DNA of 64,000 bases from Tritrichomonas musculus. Taxonomy: Eukaryota; Parabasalia; Tritrichomonadida; Tritrichomonadidae. The notes under the pieces are model-generated. The model searched no databases. It saw only the letters and a list, made by a program, of their open reading frames with translations, and was not told the DNA's origin. This document shows positions 55,082-64,000 of the stretch, one piece after another (the stretch's first letter is position 1; each line of letters opens with the position of its first letter). A program made the translations under genes and the position numbers. Where the stretch lies: positions 827,501 through 891,500 of the forward strand of contig JAPFFF010000049.1 in the NCBI GenBank assembly GCA_039105265.1, given 5' to 3'.

Positions 55082-58000
55082 ATGGATGGAGTTGACTTCC
55101 ACGTTCAACAGATCGGAAACGACCTCATTCTCATCACTAGTGTAGCAACCGGTGAAGTGGTCTACATCAGAAGACGCGATCATATGCAATCAATCACAAC
55201 ACCCGAGCACGCAAGATTCACTAACAGACGCCACATTGATACCACCTCAACATGGAGCTTTGACGGACGTACAGCACTGGAGATAGAGCGCATGCTACCT
55301 CTCGATCGTATCCTATTCGAGAACACTCATGATCAACTCCGTTTCGTCAGGAACAGTGATGCAGATACCGGTGTCGATTGGACTGAAGTGAGAGACTCGA
55401 ATGGTAGAACCGTTGCGATCATTGATGTAACCATGCTCACTACCACATCCGTCGGGAGTGATGGGATATCGATTCACAGTCATGATTCTTCCGTTAACGT
55501 CAATTCAGACGGCATTCACATCGAAGACAACACTCGAGAGCTCATCGCTAATGAATACAACGTAGTAGTCGTCAATCACGAACTCACTCCAACTACTGAC
55601 GCTGAGGTTGTCATTCCCGGAACCACTATCACACTCGGCGATATCGAACAGATGGATTGGTATCAACGACATAGACTCACCAACGAGAATCCCGCATTAA
55701 GGTTCAATGACCGCGAAGACCACACCGAGGTACTTTACAGCAACAACGTCATCGGCATCATCGATCGAAGAAACCTCAACCAAGTAACCATCAACGATAA
55801 TCAAATCACGATCTCCAACCCGGATAACCAACTCACGCTCACCGATCACGATATCCAGTGGATGAGGGATCACGAACAACGATCAACCCTACGCGGATTC
55901 ATCTCGAATATCAACAACAGGTTGGAAGAGATCGGCATGGATGTTGAGTGGTTACTGGATCATCCGTCACTGACAGACCGTTACGTCGTGTGTAGAGGTT
56001 CCCGGATACTTGTCCCAATCGTCGACGCCGTGTTGTATATACCCCGAGCGATACGTAAGGCTAGTGGATACTCAGTTGACTCAGTCAAGGGTGAGTCAAA
56101 TATCAGTCTACAACCCCTTATCGATTGGTGCTCGAGCACTGACCCTGACATATCAATTCCAGACGAATCTAACGAAGCAATCTCCCTGAACTCATGCATC
56201 AGTGTTTGCAAGACGTTTCGAGATACGGTTAAAGGTCCCTTAGCGTTGTTGTCGTACAAGATCCAGGAAATGGAATCCACTCAACCTGGAGACAGTGGAG
56301 ATAGCGAATTCGATACTGTACCTGGATACCCAAGCTACTACGTCAAACATAACGACATCACCACTTACGAGCCAGCTTCAACGGATAGTGTTCTAGACCC
56401 AGTAATCATCATGAAGATCTCATTACCGAGTGCACTGAGGAGCAAGCTATCCGAGACCACCTCCGTCTTCAAGGTCCATCTACGAAGTCTGTTGATCATG
56501 GACTGGCAAGGGAACATCCTAAACGACTTCATCATCTCGTACTCCAACGGTAAGTTCATCTGTCCAGAGCTCACTCACAACAAAGCCCGTGATTGCTATA
56601 CGTACTCGACTCGTGAACGAGATGACCCAGAGATCATGTTCGACAAAGACCTCAACATCGAGCCGTACTCATGGTATCTCAGAGGCGATATAACCATCCA
56701 CAACTTACTCAACGATGACGCCTTGGTGGCACGGAAACCGGTGATCAAATGCGATATCATTGATGCTGAGAACGCGTTGAGGCTCCAGAAATCGGATGTC
56801 TACTACTTCTATCGCCCAACGATGATCGGTTACGATGAACACGTGAAGTACAATGACTCAGATCTGGAGTATGAATGCGAGTGTTACAAGATGGTCTACA
56901 AGATCCCCGAAACGTATGACCTCCCAACTAACCTGACATTCAAGTTCACTGAGTACAGCTTCGGTAATAGATGGTCGTTGACTTGGGACGGTAGCAAGTG
57001 GATTGGGGATGACATTCAAGGTCGCTTCCAAAGCAAGATCATCAGCAGGTGCCAGAAACGAGATCCAAAGCCGGATAACTACGGTTCAAGAGGTTGCATC
57101 ATAGCCGTGAAGAGAGATACCCTCAACAGTAGAGCCATTCCGGATAACTCAAAGGGTCTCGCATACTCGCTACTACATTCATGCATGCGTGACGAGGGCG
57201 GCGTTTACGAGCCGTACATCAAGTTCAAAGACGGGTCTGTCGTCAAGGGTTCTGATTACGGCCTGAGCATCGGGTTCTCAACAGCTGATTCTTCAGTCAA
57301 GATGGACGGTTACGATCTAGCCTCAGTGTCATGCACGATTGGGAACTACTCGACTTCGAAACTCAAGATAGGGGACGTTGAACAGATATACCTCGATCTG
57401 ACATTGCCTGGACAAGAGCTCGTCAACAGACTATCCTTCACGTTCGATGACGAAGGTGGAGTTCATCGAGCAAGCACCAACGACAACGGATACGCTGACA
57501 TAAAGGGTGCTTTGGACACAGTCGATAGGGTTGGTTATGCATGGAGTATGCGATCGAAGAATGACTCCGGCAGAGATATCACTCTCTATCTCCTTCACGA
57601 CTATACCGATCCGATAGATGAAGTCAACTGGGACCCGTCGACGAACGCATTTGAGTACATCATCAAGCAACAGTTCTACGAGGTATCCCCAAATCCGAAC
57701 GCAGCTACGACCCTGTACACGGACTTTAACATTACGTCCTCGAAGATCATCACCGCTGACAACATCACCACCATGAGATCCGATTTGAACCTAGTAACGA
57801 ACAACGTTGATGTAGTCACCTACGATGTCAAGGAGGTGAAGAGCAAAGTCGATGCCCTCAGTTCGGAGATGGTTGATCAGCAAGCCAAGACGAAGTACCT
57901 CGAGAAAGAGGTTGATAAGATCGATATGAAAGCGAATGTCGGTATCGCACTAGGTGTTGCGGGATGCGTGTTGGGTGCAACTGGGATAGGTGTCGCTGGA

Positions 58001-59809
58001 AAGGCCCTGTCATTCGCGTCGAAAGGAGTGGCTAGGGAGTTGGTGAATACGGTTACGAAGGTTACTGACGTCGGAGCTGACGTAGTTGAAGACATGGCTG
58101 GAGCCCTTACTGATGAGTTGCCGGACATAGGTGCTGACGTGTTCTTCGGGGACATGATGTCCATGCCGGTTGGAAGGGCAGCTGCTACGGAGATGTCGAA
58201 CGCGGATAGACTCAACAAGATCGTCGAATGGTGTGATGCTGAGTACGTACCTATAACCGAGATGTCGTTCACGGATGAACTAGATGATCCATCTAAGGTG
58301 GCTATGACACTGACGTCGACGATGGATGTCTGCAAACGATTCCGCCACACGATGAAGCCGATGATCAAGACACTAGCGACTGCGGTTGAAGATACTATCC
58401 ATGAGAGTGAGTTGGTTCGCGATGACGTCATCGATGTTATCGGTAAGATAGATCCAATTCAACTCATTGCTGAAGACACGATTACAGATGGATCGATCAA
58501 AGCTAGACTGCTGGTGAGGAAGATAAGCGAATACAACGACGTCGATTACGAAGAGAACGTGGTTGCTATCAAGATCGTCAACGGTGCTATCTCTCAGTAT
58601 ACTGGCACGGACACATTCCCGACAGCATCGATGAATGGTAAGGTAATTACGATCGGGAACCCGCTCAACGTTCAAGTCATGAGTATTACGATCAAGGAGA
58701 ACACTGCTGTCAGACATTTGAGCTTCACTACTAACGACATTGCGTATAGGTGTGATGTTGACGCGATGCAGAAGAAGATAGATTCCCTACACGATCAACT
58801 CGAACAGAATGATAGATCACTGACAACCACGTTGAATGAGTTCCCGACTGTCGACGAGGTTAACACGGCGTTGGATAAGGTAGCGACGAAGACCATGGTG
58901 AATGATCTCCAGCAGTATCTCGAAGACAATTACATGTCAATGGATCAAGTCGAAGCTGGGTACTACGACAAGATGGACTGTGATAACAAGTTCGCGTTGA
59001 AGACATCGTTGGGTGATTATGCCCTGAAGACAGATATGCCAGATGATTATGCTACGCTGGGCGATCTCGATGGATATGCACGTAAAGATGAGATACCAAC
59101 GGACTATGTTAAGGCGGCTACCCTAGATGACTACATGCTGAAGAGTGAGCTACCAAATAATGATATCTCATTAGGTTCGTACCGGAAGCTAGACAACATA
59201 TTGGTTTACTCGGAGATGACAGTCGAATCGTTGACTACTGGTTCTGGATACGAATACGCGAAGGTAACTCCAACGACTGGTAATCCAAATGGTATTCACT
59301 TCATTGGTAGATACATCGATGCTGAAACGAATGAAACGGTTAAGTTCGACATCATCTGGAAGACATCATCTGATCAGGGTATCACGAAGAATTACTATCT
59401 GAATGGTAATTTCAATGGGGTTCGTCTTCAGTACAATATAAACACTGGCTACGTATATGCTAGACATTACTCGAACAATGGCATGCGGGAATGTTCATTG
59501 ACGCTCACTCATGCGTATATACCATCTGATTCACTCATGTTGAAGAGTGAGATGCCAGATGATTATGCTACTATGGGCGATCTCGATGGATATGTCCTGA
59601 AGAGCGAGTACGATACGTTGAAATCGAAGTTGGATTCGTTGGAGTCAAAGTTGGCTGCATTAACGAATAATTTGACACGAATCAAGTACACATTCAATGT
59701 AACGAATAGTAATACCATTCATTATCAATTCGAGAACCAACTTAACGAATATGATGGAACACTCTATTTAACGTATCGCGAAACCAGAGACAACGTTGTC
59801 GGTGGATGA
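55082..59809 (+). CDS. giant fibre/spike-like protein 2 (A)
   Basis: 1575 residues. The N-terminal 300 residues contain diverged repeats (GDIEQMDWYQRHRL, LTDHDIQWMRDHEQR). The middle carries the module paralogous to the preceding gene, with QQFYEVSPNPNAATTLYTDF. A Gly/Ala-rich hydrophobic segment (NVGIALGVAGCVLGATGIGV) lies at about residues 955-985. The C-terminal 300 residues have fibre-shaft repeats (YALKTDMPDDYATLGDLDGY) like those of the fibres in B and C, ending in a beta-rich tip. Likely the receptor-binding spike of element A. Confidence 0.65.
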   Translation: MDGVDFHVQQIGNDLILITSVATGEVVYIRRRDHMQSITTPEHARFTNRRHIDTTSTWSFDGRTALEIERMLPLDRILFENTHDQLRFVRNSDADTGVDWTEVRDSNGRTVAIIDVTMLTTTSVGSDGISIHSHDSSVNVNSDGIHIEDNTRELIANEYNVVVVNHELTPTTDAEVVIPGTTITLGDIEQMDWYQRHRLTNENPALRFNDREDHTEVLYSNNVIGIIDRRNLNQVTINDNQITISNPDNQLTLTDHDIQWMRDHEQRSTLRGFISNINNRLEEIGMDVEWLLDHPSLTDRYVVCRGSRILVPIVDAVLYIPRAIRKASGYSVDSVKGESNISLQPLIDWCSSTDPDISIPDESNEAISLNSCISVCKTFRDTVKGPLALLSYKIQEMESTQPGDSGDSEFDTVPGYPSYYVKHNDITTYEPASTDSVLDPVIIMKISLPSALRSKLSETTSVFKVHLRSLLIMDWQGNILNDFIISYSNGKFICPELTHNKARDCYTYSTRERDDPEIMFDKDLNIEPYSWYLRGDITIHNLLNDDALVARKPVIKCDIIDAENALRLQKSDVYYFYRPTMIGYDEHVKYNDSDLEYECECYKMVYKIPETYDLPTNLTFKFTEYSFGNRWSLTWDGSKWIGDDIQGRFQSKIISRCQKRDPKPDNYGSRGCIIAVKRDTLNSRAIPDNSKGLAYSLLHSCMRDEGGVYEPYIKFKDGSVVKGSDYGLSIGFSTADSSVKMDGYDLASVSCTIGNYSTSKLKIGDVEQIYLDLTLPGQELVNRLSFTFDDEGGVHRASTNDNGYADIKGALDTVDRVGYAWSMRSKNDSGRDITLYLLHDYTDPIDEVNWDPSTNAFEYIIKQQFYEVSPNPNAATTLYTDFNITSSKIITADNITTMRSDLNLVTNNVDVVTYDVKEVKSKVDALSSEMVDQQAKTKYLEKEVDKIDMKANVGIALGVAGCVLGATGIGVAGKALSFASKGVARELVNTVTKVTDVGADVVEDMAGALTDELPDIGADVFFGDMMSMPVGRAAATEMSNADRLNKIVEWCDAEYVPITEMSFTDELDDPSKVAMTLTSTMDVCKRFRHTMKPMIKTLATAVEDTIHESELVRDDVIDVIGKIDPIQLIAEDTITDGSIKARLLVRKISEYNDVDYEENVVAIKIVNGAISQYTGTDTFPTASMNGKVITIGNPLNVQVMSITIKENTAVRHLSFTTNDIAYRCDVDAMQKKIDSLHDQLEQNDRSLTTTLNEFPTVDEVNTALDKVATKTMVNDLQQYLEDNYMSMDQVEAGYYDKMDCDNKFALKTSLGDYALKTDMPDDYATLGDLDGYARKDEIPTDYVKAATLDDYMLKSELPNNDISLGSYRKLDNILVYSEMTVESLTTGSGYEYAKVTPTTGNPNGIHFIGRYIDAETNETVKFDIIWKTSSDQGITKNYYLNGNFNGVRLQYNINTGYVYARHYSNNGMRECSLTLTHAYIPSDSLMLKSEMPDDYATMGDLDGYVLKSEYDTLKSKLDSLESKLAALTNNLTRIKYTFNVTNSNTIHYQFENQLNEYDGTLYLTYRETRDNVVGG

Positions 59810-59905
59810 ACACATTTAGGTTGGGTTATAGGAGGATTCGGTGTTGCGTGTTGATTATGAGACATCACTTGAACTGACCTGCTCGACATTTCAGGGTCGA
59901 TAAAC

Positions 59906-61483
59906 TTACCTACTCGTGATGTCATAGGACCCTATCTCAACGACGGGTGGCATACCGTTAGGCTGTACATGAATTGATATGACGGTGTCTTGAAGCAAGC
60001 CCATGATAGGTGGGGTCGTGACGTTAGTGGTATACCAATTACCACCTATAGGTATATCGCATACGATTTCGTAAGTGATTGGGGTGTTTGATGTCTGTCC
60101 CTGTTGGAATGTGTAATCGGTCTCTGTTGGAAGTCCTATGAAGAAGGATGTCTTATCATGACTGACCCTACCGAGGGATGGCCGACAGTCTTCTGTGTTG
60201 GTTAGTGACTGAACGACCTCTTTGTTGAACCCTGTTTGTTCTCCATTGACGTTCATAGCATTCTGACACAACTCGATGAACATGGGATCTGAACCATTTG
60301 TCGCGAATGGGATGGTTGGGACGACTCCGTAACCGCCGCATCTCAACTGGAAGTTGGTGAACAATGGGTTTTTGAATACGGTGTGATGGTTGGCTGTTAA
60401 GGGGAATAGGAAGAAGATGGAGTCGACGAATCGGGGAGTGATTGTCTGTGTCGTAGATCCGTGTCCGGCACCTATTGTCTTACTCATCGATGTGAATGTC
60501 AGAATCTGAGTGGGGAAGATGAGTTCTTGTTGGGTATATCGTTGAACGAGTGCTTGATAGATATCTCCGTCAATACCGAAGTTAGGGATAACGCTGTAGC
60601 AGTCATGTATCTCGAAATTGCGTCTAACGGTAAGGGTACGGGCTCCAGCCCTAATGTCGTTACCGCCGTTATCGGTAATCCATATAGTTGATTGTGTACC
60701 GACTTGAACGAACTCGTTACTGATTGGAGCAAGCGTATATACACAATGAACTGGGTCGTGGATCGCATCGTCAGACAGTCCACATGGACAGTATACGAGA
60801 CCCTGGGTGCCGAACATGATCTTGAGTTCGAGCTTACCCGCGAACGATGGTAAGTACTTGATGTTACTGAGGGGCAGGAATCGACGGAGATCGATCTTCA
60901 ATGGAATAGTGATATTAGGGTAAGCTGTTTGGGCGTTACGGAGTTCGATGAAGAACCCACAACGAGCTTGATCGAATTTGTGCTTAAAGATGTCTTTATG
61001 ACGAACCTTGGAGTAAACGTCACCTCGTTTAGATGCTTCGTTGGCACCACATGCTGTTAGGAATGATTCTTCAGGGCCGAAGTTCTGGGTATAGATGGAG
61101 ATACCGTTCGCTAAGATCTCATACTTCTCGACAGCATCCATGGCGTCTTTGAACCCAACCCATAGTCCATTAAAGTCATGACCGTTTATGGCGTTTAATG
61201 CGGTTGTTGGTCCAGCATCTAAGTCGACATCGATCTTCATGTTGGCTTTGATGAAACCGTTATAGATGTCGGCGGTGTTATCACAAGTAGGGCTGATGAT
61301 GAATGTCGTGAACGAACCTGCATGAATGGGTGCTGAAGGACTGTATGATGCTTGGGCGTCGATAACGTACTTCTTGTTAGTATCGGACATGGCAATAGCA
61401 TTATCGACTATATCGAAATAGCTGGCTACCTGGGTATTGACCTCAGCTGATGTCTTGTGGAAGACTTCGTTGTTGAACGTCAT
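59906..61483 (-). CDS. MCP: major capsid protein, double jelly-roll type (A)
   Basis: 525 residues. Despite low identity it follows the B and C capsid proteins in plan: SAPIHAGSFTTFIISP (cf. PAPFHQGQYSQISLTH), FNGLWVGFKDAMDAVEKYEI (cf. FYKLFVGFKSSNQLFDRLEI), IDLRRFLPLSNIKYLPSFAG and later FKNPLFTNFQLRCGGYG (cf. FENPVYQNCFLNIGGKN). It lacks the Pro-rich surface insert of B and C. The leader tatttttctttcaccttaa precedes the ATG. Builds the capsid shell. Confidence 0.8.
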   Translation of the reverse strand: MTFNNEVFHKTSAEVNTQVASYFDIVDNAIAMSDTNKKYVIDAQASYSPSAPIHAGSFTTFIISPTCDNTADIYNGFIKANMKIDVDLDAGPTTALNAINGHDFNGLWVGFKDAMDAVEKYEILANGISIYTQNFGPEESFLTACGANEASKRGDVYSKVRHKDIFKHKFDQARCGFFIELRNAQTAYPNITIPLKIDLRRFLPLSNIKYLPSFAGKLELKIMFGTQGLVYCPCGLSDDAIHDPVHCVYTLAPISNEFVQVGTQSTIWITDNGGNDIRAGARTLTVRRNFEIHDCYSVIPNFGIDGDIYQALVQRYTQQELIFPTQILTFTSMSKTIGAGHGSTTQTITPRFVDSIFFLFPLTANHHTVFKNPLFTNFQLRCGGYGVVPTIPFATNGSDPMFIELCQNAMNVNGEQTGFNKEVVQSLTNTEDCRPSLGRVSHDKTSFFIGLPTETDYTFQQGQTSNTPITYEIVCDIPIGGNWYTTNVTTPPIMGLLQDTVISIHVQPNGMPPVVEIGSYDITSR

Positions 61484-61529
61484 TTAAGGTGAAAGAAAAA
61501 TAAGGGGGTCGTTGATGGCGGATTCACGT

Positions 61530-62114
61530 TCAACGTCGTATACGAGATCGAAATAGGGGTTGTTCATTGACGGGCTCTGGCTCAGGTTCAACTGGTTCGG
61601 GTTCATTCTCGGGGAACATGTCTGGGACGTATCGACTACGTTTGACTTCGTCAAAGGGCTTGCTTTGCAAGTGGATACGGGACTTCGATAACTCTTTGTT
61701 GACGACGTGTTTGATGTACTGCTTCTGCTCTTTCTTGAAACGATCGTTGCGAAGCTCTTCACCGAGGTTACGTAACTGCTCGAGTATCTCGAGATTAATT
61801 GGCGAGTCTCGAGGGACTGTGCTTCGCGATCGAGGTTTTACTGCGACTGGAGGCTCGTTTTCGGGTGATATCTCGGCTGGACTAGTCTTAGTAGCGTTTT
61901 CGGGCTCGGGTTCATTCTTGGACTCAATTTCGGGTTCATTCTCGTCTGCTGGAATTCCCGTAGACCCATTTTCGGGCTCACTCTTCTCCCTTAACTTCAC
62001 GATATACTTCCCTTCTTTCTTCGTCGGGAACACTTCGTAATCGGGGTCATCGATACCTTGTATCCATCGCTGGATGATCTGATTTCGTTTCACTCCGCGG
62101 ACGTACTTACTCAT
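61530..62114 (-). CDS. Glu/Pro-rich virion-type protein (A)
   Basis: 194 residues. A basic N-terminus (MSKYVRGVKRNQIIQRWIQG), then a low-complexity zone of ENEPEP-type repeats (about residues 48-90), a helix with heptads (LEQLRNLGEELRNDRFKKEQ) and a basic C-terminus RSRIRR. It sits between the capsid gene and a small basic gene on the same strand. Its position parallels the small structural genes of B and C, but no sequence homologue is evident. Confidence 0.55.
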   Translation of the reverse strand: MSKYVRGVKRNQIIQRWIQGIDDPDYEVFPTKKEGKYIVKLREKSEPENGSTGIPADENEPEIESKNEPEPENATKTSPAEISPENEPPVAVKPRSRSTVPRDSPINLEILEQLRNLGEELRNDRFKKEQKQYIKHVVNKELSKSRIHLQSKPFDEVKRSRYVPDMFPENEPEPVEPEPEPVNEQPLFRSRIRR

Positions 62115-62148
62115 TTAGTTTGGACAAAAATATCCAACCGGTCAATAC

Positions 62149-62349
62149 TCACCTACGTTTGTTTTTGCGTGGTTTAGACTTCGATTTACGAGTTCTGGTA
62201 TATGGCACCGTTACGTCGTGAGTGTTGGTATTACTATGGTATTGTACTGAAGTTGATCTCGGTCTAGTGACTTCGTTATACATAGTACCAGGACCAGATA
62301 CGATAACGGAATTGCTTGAACGATATGCATTAGTGCGGGCTCCACTCAT
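62149..62349 (-). CDS. small very basic protein (A)
   Basis: 66 residues ending TRTRKSKSKPRKNKRR, a strongly basic tail suited to binding DNA or to nuclear import, as in viral core proteins. The N-terminal half is Ser/Asn/Thr-rich. Located between two putative virion genes. Function inferred from composition only. Confidence 0.5.
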   Translation of the reverse strand: MSGARTNAYRSSNSVIVSGPGTMYNEVTRPRSTSVQYHSNTNTHDVTVPYTRTRKSKSKPRKNKRR

Positions 62350-62359
62350 TTATGGGTCG

Positions 62360-62764
62360 TTAAAGACCTCTAAACGGAATCGCCTTAGTCGACTTCTTTC
62401 TGGAATCTGCTGCCGCTTGTGCTGTCGTCGATCCGCTTGGCTTCAATTCCCCGCGAGCGAACTGCTCACTGATCTTCACGATCTTATCCGTAACGGAACC
62501 TTTCGGCATGTGACTGAAGATGTTGGCACCTGCTGACGTGATAGCCCCTAATGTCGGATTGAATGCAGTCGCGAAAGGAGTGATCGCATGTAACATGGTA
62601 CCGACGGCTTTAGGATTACTCATCGCGTAGTTCTTAGCGCCGATAAGCCCTTTCTTGGTAGCACTCCAGACTCTATGAGCGACGTTCTTTGCACCGATAA
62701 GTCCTTGATGGACATCGTTCTTCAGGCGATTCCAACCGTTAGTGATGAAGCTCTTGAACCCCAT
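62360..62764 (-). CDS. minor capsid-like amphipathic protein (A)
   Basis: 134 residues. MGFKSFITNGWNRLKNDVHQ starts a basic amphipathic region with a repeat (GLIGAKNVAHRVWSATKK and GLIGAKNYAM), followed by a hydrophobic Gly/Ala segment (HAITPFATAFNPTLGAITSA). It matches the small MGIGIFKK proteins of B and C in start, charge pattern and location between capsid and ATPase genes. A pVI-like membrane-lytic or internal capsid role is an analogy. Confidence 0.6.
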   Translation of the reverse strand: MGFKSFITNGWNRLKNDVHQGLIGAKNVAHRVWSATKKGLIGAKNYAMSNPKAVGTMLHAITPFATAFNPTLGAITSAGANIFSHMPKGSVTDKIVKISEQFARGELKPSGSTTAQAAADSRKKSTKAIPFRGL

Positions 62765-62793
62765 GGTTTATGTGAAACAAAAATACATCGGGT

Positions 62794-63675
62794 TTACTCT
62801 TCGAAGTGTGCTTCGTTGGCAACGATGTTGATGATGAATCGGTCATGCTGGCCCTTATGGTTAAGGTATTCGGATGTCGTCGACTTAATATCGAGATTGT
62901 TTGGTGTCTGTTGAAGCATCGCTGTGAAGTCTTCTTTACTGAAACCGCTGTAACAGATGATGTCTGTGGCTAACCTCTTAACGTTGAGATGAACGAAGCG
63001 GAGCGTCTGAACAGCTATGATGCAGGTTAGGTTGAAGTGTCTCGTCTTGGTGAGTAGTCGACAGAGTTCGCTGTTACCGTTCTTGAGTAACGGAGATCCA
63101 GCAGCATCATCTAGAACGAGCAACGTGTTGTAAGGGTACGAAGCGGTCTGGTACTGAACGAGCTTACTCGCTATATAAGCGATTCTGTCTTCGATCTCGT
63201 TTAACGAATGCTTGGAGATGATTCTCGCCATCTCTTCATTCGCTTCGGCCATCTTAGATAGGACGTGCTTCACCATTGCATAGTATTTGAGTTTCCGTCT
63301 GAGATGTCGTTTGAGGTATGGAAGAAGGTCGTCTTCTTTGACGTACTCGATAGGGGTCTTCACGTTCTTGGATAACACTTCAGCGGTCTTATCGAGCTTC
63401 CCTGACGTCGAGCAGAAGATGATCTTACTGTAATACCCGCATTCGCGGCTAGACCCTTTGGGATACGGTTTCTTGAAGAGACGTTCCGTTATCATGATGT
63501 GACGCCATATCCAGAACGATTTACCTGCTCCCATCTTGCCGATAAGGAAGTAGATACCGTTTGTCGAAAATGGGTATTCAGGAGCGAGGGGTTTAATCAA
63601 TGCCATCTCGATGTCCCGTTGGTTCTTCCGTAACGAATCTTCGATAAGCTCTTCAACCTTCTTGATCTCACTCAT
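62794..63675 (-). CDS. A32/FtsK-type DNA packaging ATPase (A)
   Basis: 293 residues. Walker A is LIGKMGAGKSFWIWRH (about residue 45) and Walker B TLLVLDDAAGSPL (about 190), followed by LLTKTRHFNLTCIIAVQTLR, a typical sensor region of this ATPase family. Similar in length to the C copy (302) but with low identity. It pumps the element genome into the capsid. Next to the minor capsid-like gene, as is usual in Polintons. Confidence 0.88.
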   Translation of the reverse strand: MSEIKKVEELIEDSLRKNQRDIEMALIKPLAPEYPFSTNGIYFLIGKMGAGKSFWIWRHIMITERLFKKPYPKGSSRECGYYSKIIFCSTSGKLDKTAEVLSKNVKTPIEYVKEDDLLPYLKRHLRRKLKYYAMVKHVLSKMAEANEEMARIISKHSLNEIEDRIAYIASKLVQYQTASYPYNTLLVLDDAAGSPLLKNGNSELCRLLTKTRHFNLTCIIAVQTLRFVHLNVKRLATDIICYSGFSKEDFTAMLQQTPNNLDIKSTTSEYLNHKGQHDRFIINIVANEAHFEE

Positions 63676-63685
63676 TTACGAGACG

Positions 63686-64000
63686 TTAAATGAACTTCCT
63701 TATCTGATCGGGAATCCGTTTTCGGTTAACCCAGTACTGACGCTCCATAGTCGATAATTTCGTTGGATGACCTTCCCGCATGTTCTTCGCTTTGATGGTG
63801 TCTGTCACGTCGGAATCCTCGTACGTAATCGTGTAGGTGTCTCGTTTCTGATTATACGATCGAATCTCCTTAACGATACCGCGTTTGCCGTTCTTAATGG
63901 TCGTCGCTAACGGAACGTTCTTAGCAGCCTTCACGAGCCTATATCCCGGTAGAGTATCCACGGAACCATCGCTAGAACGGATCACGAATTGATTGCCGTC
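63686..64000 (-). CDS. start of a further element A gene, 5' end outside window
   Basis: An open frame reads from the window edge to the stop at 63686; the ATG at 63985 may be internal. PGYRLVKAAK resembles NGYRLVKADP and NGYKLVHASP of the large conserved proteins of C and B, so it may be the end of a relative, but the match is short. The C-terminus is basic (YWVNRKRIPDQIRKF). It precedes the ATPase on the same strand. Confidence 0.45.
   Translation of the reverse strand, partial: DGNQFVIRSSDGSVDTLPGYRLVKAAKNVPLATTIKNGKRGIVKEIRSYNQKRDTYTITYEDSDVTDTIKAKNMREGHPTKLSTMERQYWVNRKRIPDQIRKFI

Larger units (their letters stand above)
1750..64000 (+). mobile_element. Polinton/Maverick element A (outermost, oldest), right end beyond window
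   Basis: The left end is placed at about 1750, where AT-rich flank DNA gives way to C/G-rich DNA starting AGGGGGGC; Polintons typically begin with AG. Parts seen: DNA polymerase B in two pieces, bZIP-like protein, two fibre-like proteins, double jelly-roll capsid protein, small virion-type proteins and packaging ATPase. It is split by element B (4795-48923) and continues past 64000, where an integrase and the right terminal repeat would be expected. It is broken by that insertion and possibly by one or a few smaller lesions. It is the oldest of the three by nesting order. Confidence 0.85.

Overview
The window looks like protist nuclear DNA, most likely a parabasalid such as Trichomonas. The reasons are an AT-rich flank with a NUMOD4/HNH-type gene of a kind common there, intronless genes with very short leaders, the standard code, and several large Polinton/Maverick elements. 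The host call is an inference; no rRNA or conserved housekeeping gene is present to confirm it. Nearly everything after about base 1750 is Polinton (Maverick) DNA, a class of 15-25 kb virus-like DNA transposons with a protein-primed family B DNA polymerase, a retrovirus-like integrase, an A32/FtsK-type packaging ATPase and a double jelly-roll capsid protein.

Layout: three Polintons are nested like Russian dolls. Element A (about 1750 to beyond 64000, C/G-rich codons) is the outermost and oldest. Element B (4795-48923) sits in the DNA polymerase gene of A, with ctggct duplicated on both sides and inverted termini starting AGTAGTGATGGG. Element C (24251-44891, strongly A/T-rich) sits in the DNA polymerase gene of B, with gacctt duplicated on both sides and 228-bp inverted termini that read as identical. 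C looks whole and young. B is broken by C and appears to have a few further breaks. A is broken by B and runs off the window before its integrase and right end.

A (1750-4794 and 48924-64000) holds a small acidic gene, the two polymerase parts, small unknown genes, a bZIP-like protein, two large fibre-like proteins, the capsid protein, small virion-type proteins and the ATPase. B and C share nearly the same gene set: a 150-residue unknown protein, ATPase, a tiny membrane protein, several small coiled-coil or basic proteins, capsid protein, KilA-N protein, integrase, a 110-130-residue conserved protein, a variable protein, a large unknown protein, a fibre and the polymerase. The block from capsid to the small coiled-coil protein is inverted in B relative to C, and the KilA-N gene and one small gene have moved.

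The most notable signals are the nesting itself; palindromic mini-repeats centred on GAATTC in all three elements, including at the same place inside the KilA-N gene of B and C; in-frame mini-repeats inside many genes of C and two genes of B; a strongly structured non-coding stretch in B (about 46360-46700); near-identical fibre segments shared by otherwise diverged B and C; an HNH zinc-finger-like domain inside the polymerases of B and C; and a 43-49-residue membrane protein gene conserved between B and C.
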